Shown: positions 43,731-54,578, counted from the stretch's first letter. The stretch: DNA of 64,000 nt from Actinoplanes palleronii (GCF_016862315.1 NZ_BOMS01000024.1:62001-126000); one strand, 5' to 3'. Notes: generated by a model from the letters alone, not told the origin. Program-made: numbers and translations.

Positions 43731-44138
43731 GTGCAGCCAGTAGACAACGAGATGATCAAAGCGTCGCTCGACAAGCGCGGGTTCGCGTACTTCGTCGACG
43801 CGGACGGTGACGTCGCCGGGAACTTCCAGGGCAACCTGATCTACTTCTTCCTCCTCGGCCAGAACAAGGAGATGCTGCAGATCCGCGCGATGATGCAGCA
43901 CATCTTCAAGGTCGAGGACGTCACCCGGCTCTACGAGTTCTGCAACACCTGGAACCGGGACCAGCTCTGGCCGAAGGCGTACGTGCAGGTCACCGACGAC
44001 GGCGCGGTGGTCGTGGTGGGCGAGGTCTCCACCGACTGGGAGCGCGGCATCACGCCGGAGCAGCTCGACCAGGCCCTGATCTGCGGGATCGCCACCGGTT
44101 GCAAGCTCGGCGAGGCGCTGGCCGAACTCAAGTACTAA
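43731..44138 (+). CDS. YbjN domain-containing protein
   Basis: 135 aa, GTG start. YbjN/T3SS-chaperone-like fold: MIKASLDKRGFAYFVDADGDVAGNFQGNLIYFFLLGQNKEMLQIRAMM, then VTRLYEFCNTWNRDQLWPKAYVQVTDDG and GEVSTDWERGITPEQLDQAL. The NTWNR...WPKAY block is typical of actinobacterial YbjN proteins. The function is not established beyond a proposed chaperone or regulatory role. Divergent from ftsK (87 bp) and convergent with the S1 protease, with a shared terminator. Confidence 0.85.
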   Translation: MQPVDNEMIKASLDKRGFAYFVDADGDVAGNFQGNLIYFFLLGQNKEMLQIRAMMQHIFKVEDVTRLYEFCNTWNRDQLWPKAYVQVTDDGAVVVVGEVSTDWERGITPEQLDQALICGIATGCKLGEALAELKY

Positions 44139-44150
44139 CCCTTTTCGGTA

Positions 44151-44190
44151 CGAGAAAGGCCGGAGCCATCAGTGGCCCCGGCCTTTCTCG
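44151..44190. terminator. Bidirectional terminator between ybjN-like and protease genes
   Basis: A 17-bp stem with one mismatch (left arm 44151-44167, starting CGAGAAAGGCCGG; right arm 44174-44190) closes a 6-nt loop. It begins 12 bp after the ybjN-like stop and lies 9 bp from the protease stop. A competing smaller hairpin, CCTTTTC-GGTAC-GAgAAAGG, overlaps its left side. Confidence 0.85.
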
Positions 44191-44199
44191 TGTCCTTAC

Positions 44200-45816
44200 T
44201 TACTGCACGTTGAAGCCGAGCGCGTAGTCACCGCTGCCGGACGACGCGACCACCACGTACCGGAACGTGCCGGAGCGCTGGTTGACGCTGAGCGTCTTCA
44301 CGTCGTCACCCTTGGCCGTGGCCACCGTCTTGAAGCCGTGGTTCGTCTTGCGCTGCAGGACCAGGTCGAAGTCCGCACCGTCCGGCGAGTCCAGGCAGGC
44401 GACGTGCTCGCCGGCCCGGGCCCGGAAGGCGCCGTTGTTCGGCTGGGCCTGCGCCGTGCCGGACTTGGTCAGCGACCCGGTCCGCTGCACCGGCAGCGCC
44501 GCGCACTCCGAGGCCTCCTCGGCCGGCGGAGCCTCCTCGGCCGGCGGAGCCTCCTCGGCCGGCGGGGCTTCCTCGGACGGGGCCACGGTGGCCGCGTCGG
44601 ACGGCTCTGCGGTCGGGGCGGCGGTCGCGCCACCCTCCTCGGCACCCGTGGTGACCAGTGTCAGCTCGTCGGCCGCCAGGATCTCGTTGACCGGCTGGAA
44701 GAACGTCTCGCCGCCGACCGTGCAGTCGCCGGAACCACCCGAGGTGACACCCTGGGCCTGGTCACCGGAGAGCCACGGGCCACCGGAGTCGCCACCCTCG
44801 GCACAGACGTCGGTCCGGGTCAGGCCGGTCACCGCGCCCTCCGGGTACACGACGGTCTGGTTCTTCGCCAGGATCGTGCCGCAGAACGTGCCGGTGGTGG
44901 AACCGGAACGGCACACCGCGGCGCCGATCGGGGCCTCGGTGTTGCCGGCCACCGGCAGCTCGTTGCCCTTGAAGTCGTTCACCACCGGACGCGGGGTCCA
45001 GTCGCCGTTGACCTCGACGAAGCCCATGTCGGCGTCGCCCGGGAAGACCGAGGCCTTCACCACACCCTGCGCCTCGTTGTTGAAGCCGGTCGTGGTGGTG
45101 CCCGGCGTCCCGCAGTGGCCGGCGGTCACGAAGCCGCCCTCCACCGAGAAGCCGATCGAACAGCGGGCGGTGCCGCCGTCCAGCGAGATGAAGTACGGGT
45201 CCGCGCCACGCACGTCGAACAGCGGCTTCGGCTGCTGGTTGCTGATCTTCACGGTGATCGCGTCGGAGGAGAGACCGGCCCGGCGCGCGAATGTCTGCGC
45301 GGCCGCCTTGTCACCCGGCTGCGCCACGACGACCAGCTTGTTCGTCGGCGCGTCCACGTACCAGCCGGTCAGGTCGCCGGCCTTGGCCAGCGCGTCGTCC
45401 AGCTTGGTCTTGGCCGCGTCCAGCTGGGCCTCACTGCGCTTGACCAGCACCGGAACGGCACCGGCCTTCTTCACCACGGCGACCGCGTCAGGATCGGTCA
45501 CCGCCACCTTGAGAGTCGTGCCGTCCGCGGCGAGCCAAGCGCCGGCGTAGTCGTCGCCGGTGGCCGCGGCCAGGGTCGCGGAGACCCCACCGGCCCACTT
45601 CGACCGGTTCAGCCGCGTGGTCGCCTGTGCCGCGTCGAGGCCCAGGTCACGCTTCATCGCTGCGAGCAGGTCCGGAGACACACCCCCGCTCGCCTTCGTC
45701 GTACCGCTGCTGTCGCCGGCCGGCGTCGTGTCGGCCATCGACGGCAGGGTGAAGGCGACCGCTGCTGCGGTCGCCGCCACCACTGCTGCGGCTACGGCGA
45801 TCGATCTGCGCTGCAT
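44200..45816 (-). CDS. Secreted S1 family (streptogrisin-like) protease
   Basis: 538 aa from ATG 45816. Signal peptide (MQRRSIAVAAAVVAATAAAVAF, cleavage near SMA-DT), a propeptide of about 170 residues, then a chymotrypsin-fold alpha-lytic/streptogrisin domain. The catalytic triad is visible: His234 in VTAGHCG, Asp263 in PGDADMGFV and Ser344 in EGGDSGGPW. Paired cysteines fit the disulphides of the family. A linker with three APPAEE-type repeats leads to a C-terminal beta domain of about 90 residues resembling a pre-peptidase C-terminal domain. It is exported and self-activated by removal of the propeptide. The start at MQRR is preferred over 45837. Confidence 0.92.
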   Translation of the reverse strand: MQRRSIAVAAAVVAATAAAVAFTLPSMADTTPAGDSSGTTKASGGVSPDLLAAMKRDLGLDAAQATTRLNRSKWAGGVSATLAAATGDDYAGAWLAADGTTLKVAVTDPDAVAVVKKAGAVPVLVKRSEAQLDAAKTKLDDALAKAGDLTGWYVDAPTNKLVVVAQPGDKAAAQTFARRAGLSSDAITVKISNQQPKPLFDVRGADPYFISLDGGTARCSIGFSVEGGFVTAGHCGTPGTTTTGFNNEAQGVVKASVFPGDADMGFVEVNGDWTPRPVVNDFKGNELPVAGNTEAPIGAAVCRSGSTTGTFCGTILAKNQTVVYPEGAVTGLTRTDVCAEGGDSGGPWLSGDQAQGVTSGGSGDCTVGGETFFQPVNEILAADELTLVTTGAEEGGATAAPTAEPSDAATVAPSEEAPPAEEAPPAEEAPPAEEASECAALPVQRTGSLTKSGTAQAQPNNGAFRARAGEHVACLDSPDGADFDLVLQRKTNHGFKTVATAKGDDVKTLSVNQRSGTFRYVVVASSGSGDYALGFNVQ

Positions 45817-45930
45817 CTGGAGAACTCCCTCCGCCACAGGTGCCGTGGGGGCGGCACCGTGACTGGGAATACGCAGCCCGTCCGAAAACGGATGAGTTCT
45901 ATGCCGTTTTCACAGGTACAAAAGGAATTC

Positions 45931-47619
45931 TTAAACTTCCACGACCGTCGGGACGATCATCGGCCGGCGACGATACGCGTCGTTGACCCAGCGCCCGACC
46001 GTCCGGCGAACCACCTGTTGTAGCTGGTGAGCGTCGGTGATGCCGTCCTCGGCGGAGCGGTGCAGCGCCGCGGTGAGCAACGGGATGACCGGGTTGAACG
46101 CGTCCGGGTCCTCGGAGAAACCTTTTGCCGAGATGCTCGGCTCGCCGACCACCTTTCCGGTCACCGAGTCGATGATCACGGTGGCCGAGATGAATCCGCC
46201 GTCGCCGAGTATCCGGCGCTCGGTCAGCAGCGACTCGCTGACGTCACCGACGGCCAGGCCGTCGACGTAGACGTACCGGCTCTTCACCCGGCCGACCACG
46301 CGGGCGTGGCCCTCGACCAGGTCGACCACGTCGCCGTCCTCGCAGAGCACCACGCGGTCGGCGGCCACCCCGGACTCGATGCCGAGCTGGGCGTGCGCGC
46401 GCAGGTGCCGCCACTCGCCGTGCACCGGCATCAGGTTGCTGGGCCGGGTCACGTTCAGCAGGTAGAGCAGCTCGCCGGCCGGCGCGTGCCCGGAGACGTG
46501 CACCTTCGCGGTCTCCTTGTGGATGACCGTGGCGCCCGCCCGGGACAGCCGGTTGATCACCCGGTAGACCGAGGTCTCGTTGCCCGGCACCAGCGAGCTG
46601 GCCAGCACGACCGTGTCACCGGAGTGGATGGTGATGTGCCGGTGGTCACCGTTGGACATCCGGCCCAGCGCGCTCATCGGCTCGCCCTGCGACCCGGTGG
46701 ACATGAAGACGATCTCGTCGGGTGGCAGGTGGGTGGCCTCGTCCAGGCCGACCAGCAGGCCGTCCGGGATGCGCAGCAGACCCAGGTCACGGGCGATGCC
46801 CATGTTGCGGACCATCGAGCGGCCGATCAGGGCGACCTTGCGCTCGTATTCCCAAGCGGCGTCCATCACCTGCTGCACGCGGTGCACGTGCGAGGCGAAG
46901 CTGGCCACGATGATCCGGCCCTTCGCCTTGCCGAAGATCGAGCTGAGCACCGGGCCGATGTCGCGCTCCGGCGTGACGAAGCCCGGGACCTCGGCGTTCG
47001 TCGAGTCGGACAGCAGCAGGTCGACACCTTCGGCGCCGAGCCGCGCGAAACCGGCCAGGTCGGTGATCCGGCCGTCCAGCGGGACCTGGTCCATCTTGAA
47101 GTCGCCGGTGTGCAGCAGCAGACCGGCCGGGGTGCGCACCGCCACCGCCAGCGCGTCCGGGATCGAGTGGTTCACCGCGAAGAACTCGCACTCGAACGGC
47201 CCGAGCCGCTCGATGCCGCCCTCGCGCACGGTCAGGGTGTACGGGTCCAGCCGGCGCTCGGCGAGTTTCGCCTCGACCAGGGCCAGGGTGAACTCCGACC
47301 CGACCAGCGGGATGTCCGGTTTGTGGGCCAAAAGGTACGGCACAGCGCCGATGTGGTCCTCGTGCCCGTGGGTGAGCACAATCGCCTGAATGTCCTCGAG
47401 CCGGTCCAGAATCGGCGCGAAATCCGGCAGGATCAGGTCGACACCGGGCTGCTCGACGTCGGGGAAGAGCACCCCGCAGTCGATGACCAGCAGTTTCCCG
47501 TCGTACTCCAGAACCGTCATGTTGCGGCCGATGGCGCCCAGGCCACCGAGCGGAATGACGCGTAGAGCGCCCTCCGGCAGCGGCGGCGGCGGACCCAGCT
47601 CCACGTGAGCTTGACTCAT
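45931..47619 (-). CDS. rnj: Ribonuclease J
   Basis: 562 aa metallo-beta-lactamase/beta-CASP nuclease with 5'-3' exonuclease and endonuclease activity in mRNA decay and rRNA maturation. Metal-binding motif THGHEDHIG, further ligands in FAVNHSIPDA and LLLHTGDFKMD, the beta-CASP segment IIVASFASHVHRVQQVMDAA, MSTGSQGEPMSAL, and VHVSGHAPAGEL. The C-terminal domain is complete. It starts 13 bp after the dapA stop, forming the conserved actinobacterial dapA-rnj pair. Confidence 0.95.
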   Translation of the reverse strand: MSQAHVELGPPPPLPEGALRVIPLGGLGAIGRNMTVLEYDGKLLVIDCGVLFPDVEQPGVDLILPDFAPILDRLEDIQAIVLTHGHEDHIGAVPYLLAHKPDIPLVGSEFTLALVEAKLAERRLDPYTLTVREGGIERLGPFECEFFAVNHSIPDALAVAVRTPAGLLLHTGDFKMDQVPLDGRITDLAGFARLGAEGVDLLLSDSTNAEVPGFVTPERDIGPVLSSIFGKAKGRIIVASFASHVHRVQQVMDAAWEYERKVALIGRSMVRNMGIARDLGLLRIPDGLLVGLDEATHLPPDEIVFMSTGSQGEPMSALGRMSNGDHRHITIHSGDTVVLASSLVPGNETSVYRVINRLSRAGATVIHKETAKVHVSGHAPAGELLYLLNVTRPSNLMPVHGEWRHLRAHAQLGIESGVAADRVVLCEDGDVVDLVEGHARVVGRVKSRYVYVDGLAVGDVSESLLTERRILGDGGFISATVIIDSVTGKVVGEPSISAKGFSEDPDAFNPVIPLLTAALHRSAEDGITDAHQLQQVVRRTVGRWVNDAYRRRPMIVPTVVEV

Positions 47620-47632
47620 ACGCCTCTTCCTG

Positions 47633-48526
47633 TCAGAGCACGATGCCGGCCGCGGCGGCGTCCTGGCGCAGTTGGTTCAGTTCCTCGTCACTCGCGTCGA
47701 CCAGCGGCGACCGGACCGGGCCCGCCGGCAGTCCGAGAGCGTTAAGCCCGGCTTTCACCAGCATCGTCCCGGGGGACCGGAAGATGCCGGTGAACAGCGG
47801 GAGTGCAGTGCGGTGCAGGGACAGCGCACCCGCCGTGTCGCCCCGCTCCCACGTTTCGATCATGTTCTTCGCCAGCACCCCGGTGAAGTGCGAGGACGTG
47901 CCGACCAGGCCGACGCCGCCGATCGCGAGCAGCGGCAGGGTGGCCGCGTCGTCACCGGAGTAATACGCCAGGCCGGTCCGGCTCAGCACCCACGAGCTGG
48001 CGATCAGGTCGCCCTTGGCGTCCTTGACCGCGACGATCCGCTCGTGCTCGGCGAGCCGGACCATGGTCTCGGTCGTGATCGCGGTGCCGGCCCGGTGCGG
48101 GATGTCGTACGCCATGATCGGCAGCCCGACGGCGTCGGCCACCTCGCGGAAGTGCCGCAGCACGCCGGCCTGGGGAGGCTTGTTGTAATACGGCGTCACG
48201 ACCAGCAGGCCGTGCGCGCCGGCCTTCTCCGCGGTGTGCGCGAGCTCGATGGTGTGCGCGGTGTTGTTGGTGCCGACACCGGCCACGACGCGGGCCCGGT
48301 CACCGACCGCCTCGACCACGGCGCGGAGCAGCGTCTCCTTCTCCGCGTCGGTGGTGGTCGGCGACTCACCGGTGGTGCCGCTGATCACGAGCGCGTCGTT
48401 GCGCTGCTCGTCGACGAGGTGAACGGCGAGACGGGCCGCTCCCTCGATGTCCAGGGAGCCGTCCCGGGTGAACGGGGTCACCATGGCGGTCAGCAGCCGT
48501 CCGAACGGCCGCGGGTCGTGCGTCAT
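47633..48526 (-). CDS. dapA: 4-hydroxy-tetrahydrodipicolinate synthase
   Basis: 297 aa from ATG 48526. Condenses pyruvate and aspartate semialdehyde, the first dedicated step to diaminopimelate and lysine. TIM barrel with the Schiff-base lysine in IVAVKDAKGDL, active-site Tyr in IMAYDIPHRAG, substrate loop SGTTGESPTTTDAEK, and NKPPQAGVLRHF. The open upstream extension to 48583 lacks homology. It precedes rnj; the other lysine gene here, dapB, is 3 kb away. The thyX gene found beside dapA in mycobacteria is absent from this interval. Confidence 0.95.
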   Translation of the reverse strand: MTHDPRPFGRLLTAMVTPFTRDGSLDIEGAARLAVHLVDEQRNDALVISGTTGESPTTTDAEKETLLRAVVEAVGDRARVVAGVGTNNTAHTIELAHTAEKAGAHGLLVVTPYYNKPPQAGVLRHFREVADAVGLPIMAYDIPHRAGTAITTETMVRLAEHERIVAVKDAKGDLIASSWVLSRTGLAYYSGDDAATLPLLAIGGVGLVGTSSHFTGVLAKNMIETWERGDTAGALSLHRTALPLFTGIFRSPGTMLVKAGLNALGLPAGPVRSPLVDASDEELNQLRQDAAAAGIVL

Positions 48527-48552
48527 ACCTGACAACCTATCGGACGGCCCGC

Positions 48553-49092
48553 TCACACGTAGAAAGCGGTGAACGGCGCCCACGGCAGGTTACGCAGGAT
48601 GCTCCACACGCCCCACACCGCCATGAATGTGATCATGGCGGTCGGCGAGAGCGTCAACGGCGGAATCCGCCACTTGAACACCTTCCGGCCGGCCCAGGCG
48701 ACATACATGTAGATCAGGAACGGCACCGCGAAGACGAACAGCAGGTGGTGCCGGGCGGCCGCGGGCACATTGCCGTGCAGCAGATACCACGCGGCGCGGG
48801 TGCCGCCGCAGCCCGGGCAGACGAAGCCGGTGGTGTATTTCAGCAGGCAGGTCGGTGCCGCGCCGGCCTCCATCGAGACCGGATCGGTCAGCAGCGTGTA
48901 ACCCACCGCGCCGCCCATGCAGGCCAGCACCGCGAGCGGGGCGAGCCACATCGGCGAGCGGGTCGCCAGCCGGTCGAAGAAGCGGGTCAGCCGGTCGGGC
49001 TCGGGGGTGTACCGATACGCCGGCCAGTCCGGGGGCACCGGCGGGCCCTGCAGCGGCTGGGAGGCCAGCCACGGGGGCAGGACGGTGCTCAT
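48553..49092 (-). CDS. DUF2752 membrane protein
   Basis: 179 aa from ATG 49092. The signature GFVCPGCGGTRAAWYLLHGNVPAAARHH identifies DUF2752, a small membrane protein family of unknown function with a CPGCG motif. Three membrane helices are visible (MWLAPLAVLACMGGAVGYTLL, HLLFVFAVPFLIYMYVAW, MITFMAVWGVWSIL). The first ~45 residues are cytoplasmic and Pro-rich. It is followed after 26 bp by dapA and preceded by the YcaQ-like gene (17 bp), all on the minus strand, so one transcript is possible. Confidence 0.88.
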   Translation of the reverse strand: MSTVLPPWLASQPLQGPPVPPDWPAYRYTPEPDRLTRFFDRLATRSPMWLAPLAVLACMGGAVGYTLLTDPVSMEAGAAPTCLLKYTTGFVCPGCGGTRAAWYLLHGNVPAAARHHLLFVFAVPFLIYMYVAWAGRKVFKWRIPPLTLSPTAMITFMAVWGVWSILRNLPWAPFTAFYV

Positions 49093-49109
49093 GGGCGCCA
49101 CGGTACACC

Positions 49110-50327
49110 TCACGGGCTTTTCAGCGCCTCGCTCAGCGGCCCGGCGAAGTCGCCGGCCACCGGGGCCGCGATGGCCTCCAGGCCCAGCCAGCCGGCCAGG
49201 CGGCGCAGCTCGGCGGCGAGCGCCACGGCGGTCTCGTCCTGCCCGGCGGACGGCTCCAGCCACGCGGACGGGACCTCGAGCACACCGGTCTGCCTGTTCG
49301 CCTTCAGGTCGACCCGGGCGGCGAACCGGTCGCCGAGCAGGAACGGGAGCACGTAATAGCCATAGAGCCGCTGCGGGCGGGGGACGTAGATCTCGATGCG
49401 GTAGGTCATGTCGAACAGCCGCTCGGTGCGCTCCCGCTGCCAGATCAGCGGGTCGAACGGGCTGATCAGGGTGGCCACGTCGACCCGGCGGGGCAGTTTC
49501 GCGTCGCGGTGCAGATAGGCCACCGGTTTCCAGCCCTGGACCGCGACCGGGCGCAGCACACCCTCCTCGACCAGCTCGGCCACCGCGGCCCGGCACTCCT
49601 TGACCGGCAGCCGGAAATAGTCACGCAGCTCGGGCTCGGAGGCGACGCCCAGCGCCTGCCCGGACAGATCGACGAGGGACCGGATGGCGTCGGCGAGCGG
49701 CGGGGTCGGCGCGGCCAGCACCGCTGGCGGCAGGACCCGCTCGGGCAGGTCGTAGCGCCGGGCGAAGGACGTGGTGCGCTCGGCGGCGGTCACCTGACCG
49801 GACCAGAAGAGCCACTCCAGAGCCTGTTTCACCACCGACCAGTTCCACCCCCAGTTGTCCTTGCTGCGCGGGGCGTCGTGCTCGATGTCGCTCGCCGTGA
49901 TCGGCCCGCGCCGGCGCACCTCGTCGAGCACCCAGGCGACCAGCTCGGGCTGCTCGGCGACGATCCGGCGCATGCCGCCCCAGGCATACTCACTCGCCCG
50001 GGCCATCCGCCAGCGGAACAGCGGCTGCAGGTCGGCCCGGATCAGCGACGCCTCGTGCCCCCAGAACTCGAACAGCTCGCGGGGCTTGCGATAGGCGGCC
50101 CGCTCCAGCAGGCCGGCCGGATAGGGGCCGAGGCGGCTGTAGAGCGGCATGAAGTGGGCTCGCTGCAGCACGTTCACCGAGTCCATCTGGATCAGGTGCA
50201 GGCGGCGCAGCACCCGGCGCAGGTGGCGCAGGTCGGTGGCGCCACCCGGCTTGGGGTCGGTGAAACCCTGCGCGGCCAGCGTGATCCGGCGGGCCTGCGC
50301 GACGGAGAGCTTCTCGGCACTGGTCAT
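49110..50327 (-). CDS. YcaQ/AlkX family winged-helix DNA glycosylase
   Basis: 405 aa HTH_42 family protein. It has three winged-helix parts with LRRLHLIQMDSVNVLQRAHFMPLYSRLG. The Gln47-Met-Asp49 triplet matches the QxD catalytic motif reported for E. coli YcaQ (AlkX), which unhooks interstrand crosslinks and removes alkylated bases; AlkZ proteins carry QxQ. Other conserved blocks are FEFWGHEASLI, NWGWNWSVVKQALEWLFWSGQVT, ISPFDPLIWQRERTERLFDMTYRIEIYVP and YGYYVLPFLLGDRFAARVDLKA. In actinomycetes such enzymes may give self-resistance to, or general repair of, alkylation damage. Divergent from two GNAT genes. Confidence 0.85.
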   Translation of the reverse strand: MTSAEKLSVAQARRITLAAQGFTDPKPGGATDLRHLRRVLRRLHLIQMDSVNVLQRAHFMPLYSRLGPYPAGLLERAAYRKPRELFEFWGHEASLIRADLQPLFRWRMARASEYAWGGMRRIVAEQPELVAWVLDEVRRRGPITASDIEHDAPRSKDNWGWNWSVVKQALEWLFWSGQVTAAERTTSFARRYDLPERVLPPAVLAAPTPPLADAIRSLVDLSGQALGVASEPELRDYFRLPVKECRAAVAELVEEGVLRPVAVQGWKPVAYLHRDAKLPRRVDVATLISPFDPLIWQRERTERLFDMTYRIEIYVPRPQRLYGYYVLPFLLGDRFAARVDLKANRQTGVLEVPSAWLEPSAGQDETAVALAAELRRLAGWLGLEAIAAPVAGDFAGPLSEALKSP

Positions 50328-50377
50328 CGATCAGCAGAGTAGGCCAGGGGTATGACACAGTCGGCGAGGTGGGGACG

Positions 50378-50872
50378 GTGATCCGGGCGCAGACCGAGGC
50401 CGACTTCGACGCGGTCGCCGGCGTGCACGTGCGCAGCACCCGGGCGAGCTACGCCGGGCTGCTGCCGGCCGCCCACCTGGCCTCGCTCGACCCGGCGGTC
50501 TTCGCCGGGCGCCGCCGCGCTCTGCACGGGCAGCCCGGCCGGCACACCCTGCTCACCGACCGGGACGACCGGATCACCGGCTTCGCCTCGTTCGGGCCGG
50601 ACCGCGAGGACCCGGCGCTCGGTGAGCTCTACGCGATCTACGTCGACCCGCCCGCCTGGGGCACCGACACCGGGTGGCGGCTGTTCACCGCGGCCCGGCG
50701 GGTGCTGCGCGACGAGGGCTACCCGGCGATGCGGCTCTGGGTGCTGGCCGCCAACGACCGGGCCCGGCGGTTCTACCAGCGGGCCGGGATGACCACCGAC
50801 GGGGTGCCCGCGACACACCGCGCGGCGGTCGGGGTAGCGCTGCCGAAACTCCGCTACCGATGTCCTCTGTAG
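50378..50872 (+). CDS. GNAT family N-acetyltransferase
   Basis: 164 aa from GTG 50378 (GAGG eight bases upstream); GTG 50369 would add three residues. GNAT fold: VIRAQTEADFDAVAGVHVRSTRASYAGLLP, LGELYAIYVDPPAWGTDTGWRLFTAARRVLRDEGY (acetyl-CoA loop somewhat degenerate, WGTDTGWRL), and LWVLAANDRARRFYQRAGM. Substrate unknown. It is followed 9 bp later by a second GNAT of the same subgroup. Confidence 0.82.
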   Translation: MIRAQTEADFDAVAGVHVRSTRASYAGLLPAAHLASLDPAVFAGRRRALHGQPGRHTLLTDRDDRITGFASFGPDREDPALGELYAIYVDPPAWGTDTGWRLFTAARRVLRDEGYPAMRLWVLAANDRARRFYQRAGMTTDGVPATHRAAVGVALPKLRYRCPL

Positions 50873-50881
50873 GCTGCCGCC

Positions 50882-51454
50882 ATGGCAAACGGTTTCGTCC
50901 GTCCCGCGCGTCCCGCCGACGCTCCGGAGATCGCCCGCATCCAGCTGACCACGTGGCGCACCGCGTACAAGCGGATGTTCCCGGCGCACATCCTGGCCCA
51001 GCTCAGCGACGACGTCCTCACCGAGGGCTGGACCCAGGCGATCACCGCGCCGCCGTCACCACGGCACCGGGTGCTGATCGCGGTCGAGCAGAGCGAGACC
51101 GCCGAGCACGTGGTCGGGTTCGCCGCCGCCGGGCCGGCCGACGAGGCGGCTCTGGCCCCCGAGGAGCCGCCGCTGCCGGACACCGTCGCGGCGGTCACCG
51201 ACCTGCTGATCGAGCCGCGGTGGGGCCGGCGCGGGCACGGCAGCCGGCTGCTCGCCGCGGCCGTTGACCTGTGGCGCGAGGACGAGTTCCAGTTCGCGGT
51301 GGCCTGGGCGTACGACGCGGACGCGGTGATGCGCAAGTTCCTGGAGTCGGCCGGCTGGGCGCCGGACGGGGCCGGGCGGGCGCTGGACGTGGACGACATG
51401 CTGGTCCCCCAGCTGCGCCTGCACGTCCAGCTCATCGACAACCTGGACGGCTGA
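50882..51454 (+). CDS. GNAT family N-acetyltransferase
   Basis: 190 aa. It begins FVRPARPADAPEIARIQLTTWRTAYKRMFPAHIL, the same start pattern as the preceding GNAT. The acetyl-CoA site is TDLLIEPRWGRRGHGSRLLAAAVDLW, a good R-x-x-G-x-G/S match. The end DADAVMRKFLESAGWAPDGAGRALDVDDMLVPQLRLH is typical. With its neighbour it forms a two-gene unit of related but not identical acetyltransferases, perhaps from an old duplication. Substrate unknown. Confidence 0.85.
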   Translation: MANGFVRPARPADAPEIARIQLTTWRTAYKRMFPAHILAQLSDDVLTEGWTQAITAPPSPRHRVLIAVEQSETAEHVVGFAAAGPADEAALAPEEPPLPDTVAAVTDLLIEPRWGRRGHGSRLLAAAVDLWREDEFQFAVAWAYDADAVMRKFLESAGWAPDGAGRALDVDDMLVPQLRLHVQLIDNLDG

Positions 51455-51471
51455 TCCCGCTCGCCTCCTCC

Positions 51472-53195
<1,724 letters not shown>

Positions 53196-53204
53196 CGGGC
53201 AAGG

Positions 53205-54494
53205 TTAACCAGGGGGAAACGCGCCCTCGTCGAACGGCCCCACCACGGCCAGGGAGTGTTTCCGGGTGAGCAGATCCGCGGCCACCTGCCCGACATCGGC
53301 GAGTGTCACCGCGTCGACCCGGCCGAGCAGCTCGTCCACGCCCATCAGGTCGCCGTGCAGCAGCTCGGACTTGGCCAGCCGGCTCATCCGCGAGCCGGTG
53401 TCCTCGAGGCCCAGGACGTACGAGCCCTTGACCATGCCCTTGCCGCGGACCAGCTCGTCGGGGGTGATTCCGCTCTCGGCCACCCGTTCGAGTTCGGTCC
53501 GGATCAGGTCGAGCACCTCGCCGGCCTTGCCCGGAGCGCAGCCGGCGTAGACGCCGAACAGCCCGGAGTCGGCGTACTGGGCGGCGTACGAGTACACCGA
53601 GTAGGCCAGGCCCCGCTTCTCCCGGATCTCCTGGAAGAGACGGCTGGACATGCCGCCGCCGAGGACGTTGTTGAGCACGCCCATGGCGAACCGGCGCTCG
53701 TCGTACCGGCTCATGCCGGCGCCGCCGAGCACGATGTGCGCCTGCTCGGTGTCCCGGTGCACGACCACGTTCTGCGGCTTCAGGACCCGGACCCGCTTGT
53801 CCGCGGCCCGCGGCTTGGCCGGTGCGGCGTCGCCGGTGTCCAGCGGGCTGCCGGCCAGCGCCTTGCGCACCAGCCGGACCACCGTGGCGTGGTCCAGGTT
53901 CCCGGCCGCGGCGACCACCACCTCCGGCGCCTTGTACCGGCGCCGGTAGAAGGAGTCGATCTGGTTCCGGGTCATCGGGGTGACCGACTCCGGGGTGCCG
54001 GAGATCAGCCGGCCGAGCGGGTGACTGCCGTAGATCGCCTCGGCGAAGATGTCGTGCACCTCGTCGCCCGGCTCGTCCTCGTGCATGGCGATCTCTTCGA
54101 GGATCACGCCACGTTCGGTCTCCACGTCGGCCGGCTCGAGCAGCGAGTCGGCCACCGCGTCCACCAGCACGTCGACCGCCAGCGACAGGTCACTGTCGAG
54201 CACCCGCGCGTAGTAGCAGGTGTACTCCTTCGTGGTGAAGGCGTTGGTCTCGCCGCCCACCGCCTCGATCTGAGAGGAGATCTCCATGGCGGTGCGCTTG
54301 TGGGTGCCCTTGAAGAGCAGGTGTTCCAGGAAGTGCGAGGCGCCGGACATGGCCGGGGTCTCGTCCCGGGAGCCGATCCCGACCCAGATGCCGAGAGCGG
54401 CACTGCGGGTGTGCGGGATCACCTCGGTGATGATGCGCAGGCCACTGGGCAGGACGGTCCTACGAACGCCGTCCTGCAGGATGGAGGTTTTCAT
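53205..54494 (-). CDS. M16 family zinc peptidase
   Basis: 429 aa from ATG 54494; the frame stays open to 54578 but that part has no homology. Inverted zinc motif HFLEH in MSGASHFLEHLLFKGTHKR, with the distal glutamate region following NAFTTKEYTCYYARV. The second-half signature GGGMSSRLFQEIREKRGLAYSVYSY is complete. Homologous to mitochondrial processing peptidase beta and the actinobacterial PepR-type proteases next to pnp. It follows pnp on the same strand with a strong hairpin between them (54536-54563), so partial read-through or separate initiation is likely. Confidence 0.93.
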   Translation of the reverse strand: MKTSILQDGVRRTVLPSGLRIITEVIPHTRSAALGIWVGIGSRDETPAMSGASHFLEHLLFKGTHKRTAMEISSQIEAVGGETNAFTTKEYTCYYARVLDSDLSLAVDVLVDAVADSLLEPADVETERGVILEEIAMHEDEPGDEVHDIFAEAIYGSHPLGRLISGTPESVTPMTRNQIDSFYRRRYKAPEVVVAAAGNLDHATVVRLVRKALAGSPLDTGDAAPAKPRAADKRVRVLKPQNVVVHRDTEQAHIVLGGAGMSRYDERRFAMGVLNNVLGGGMSSRLFQEIREKRGLAYSVYSYAAQYADSGLFGVYAGCAPGKAGEVLDLIRTELERVAESGITPDELVRGKGMVKGSYVLGLEDTGSRMSRLAKSELLHGDLMGVDELLGRVDAVTLADVGQVAADLLTRKHSLAVVGPFDEGAFPPG

Positions 54495-54535
54495 CCGTTT
54501 TAGGGCGGCGGCGGGGTGGTTGGATGGGGTAGCAA

Positions 54536-54563
54536 CGCGGGCCGGCCTCTCGGCCGGCCCGCG
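54536..54563 (-). terminator. Hairpin between pnp and M16 peptidase
   Basis: A perfect 12-bp stem (54536-54547 with 54552-54563; core GCGGGCCGGCC) with a TCTC/GAGA tetraloop lies 16 bp beyond the pnp stop. It may terminate or attenuate pnp transcription before the peptidase gene. Confidence 0.75.
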
Positions 54564-54578
54564 GTTGTTCGCTGTCAC

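Noticed and set aside
43644..43901. N-terminal extension of FtsK
   Set aside because: The extension overlaps the divergent ybjN-like gene and lacks FtsK features; MAGRTPPANRGR at 43643 is the natural start.
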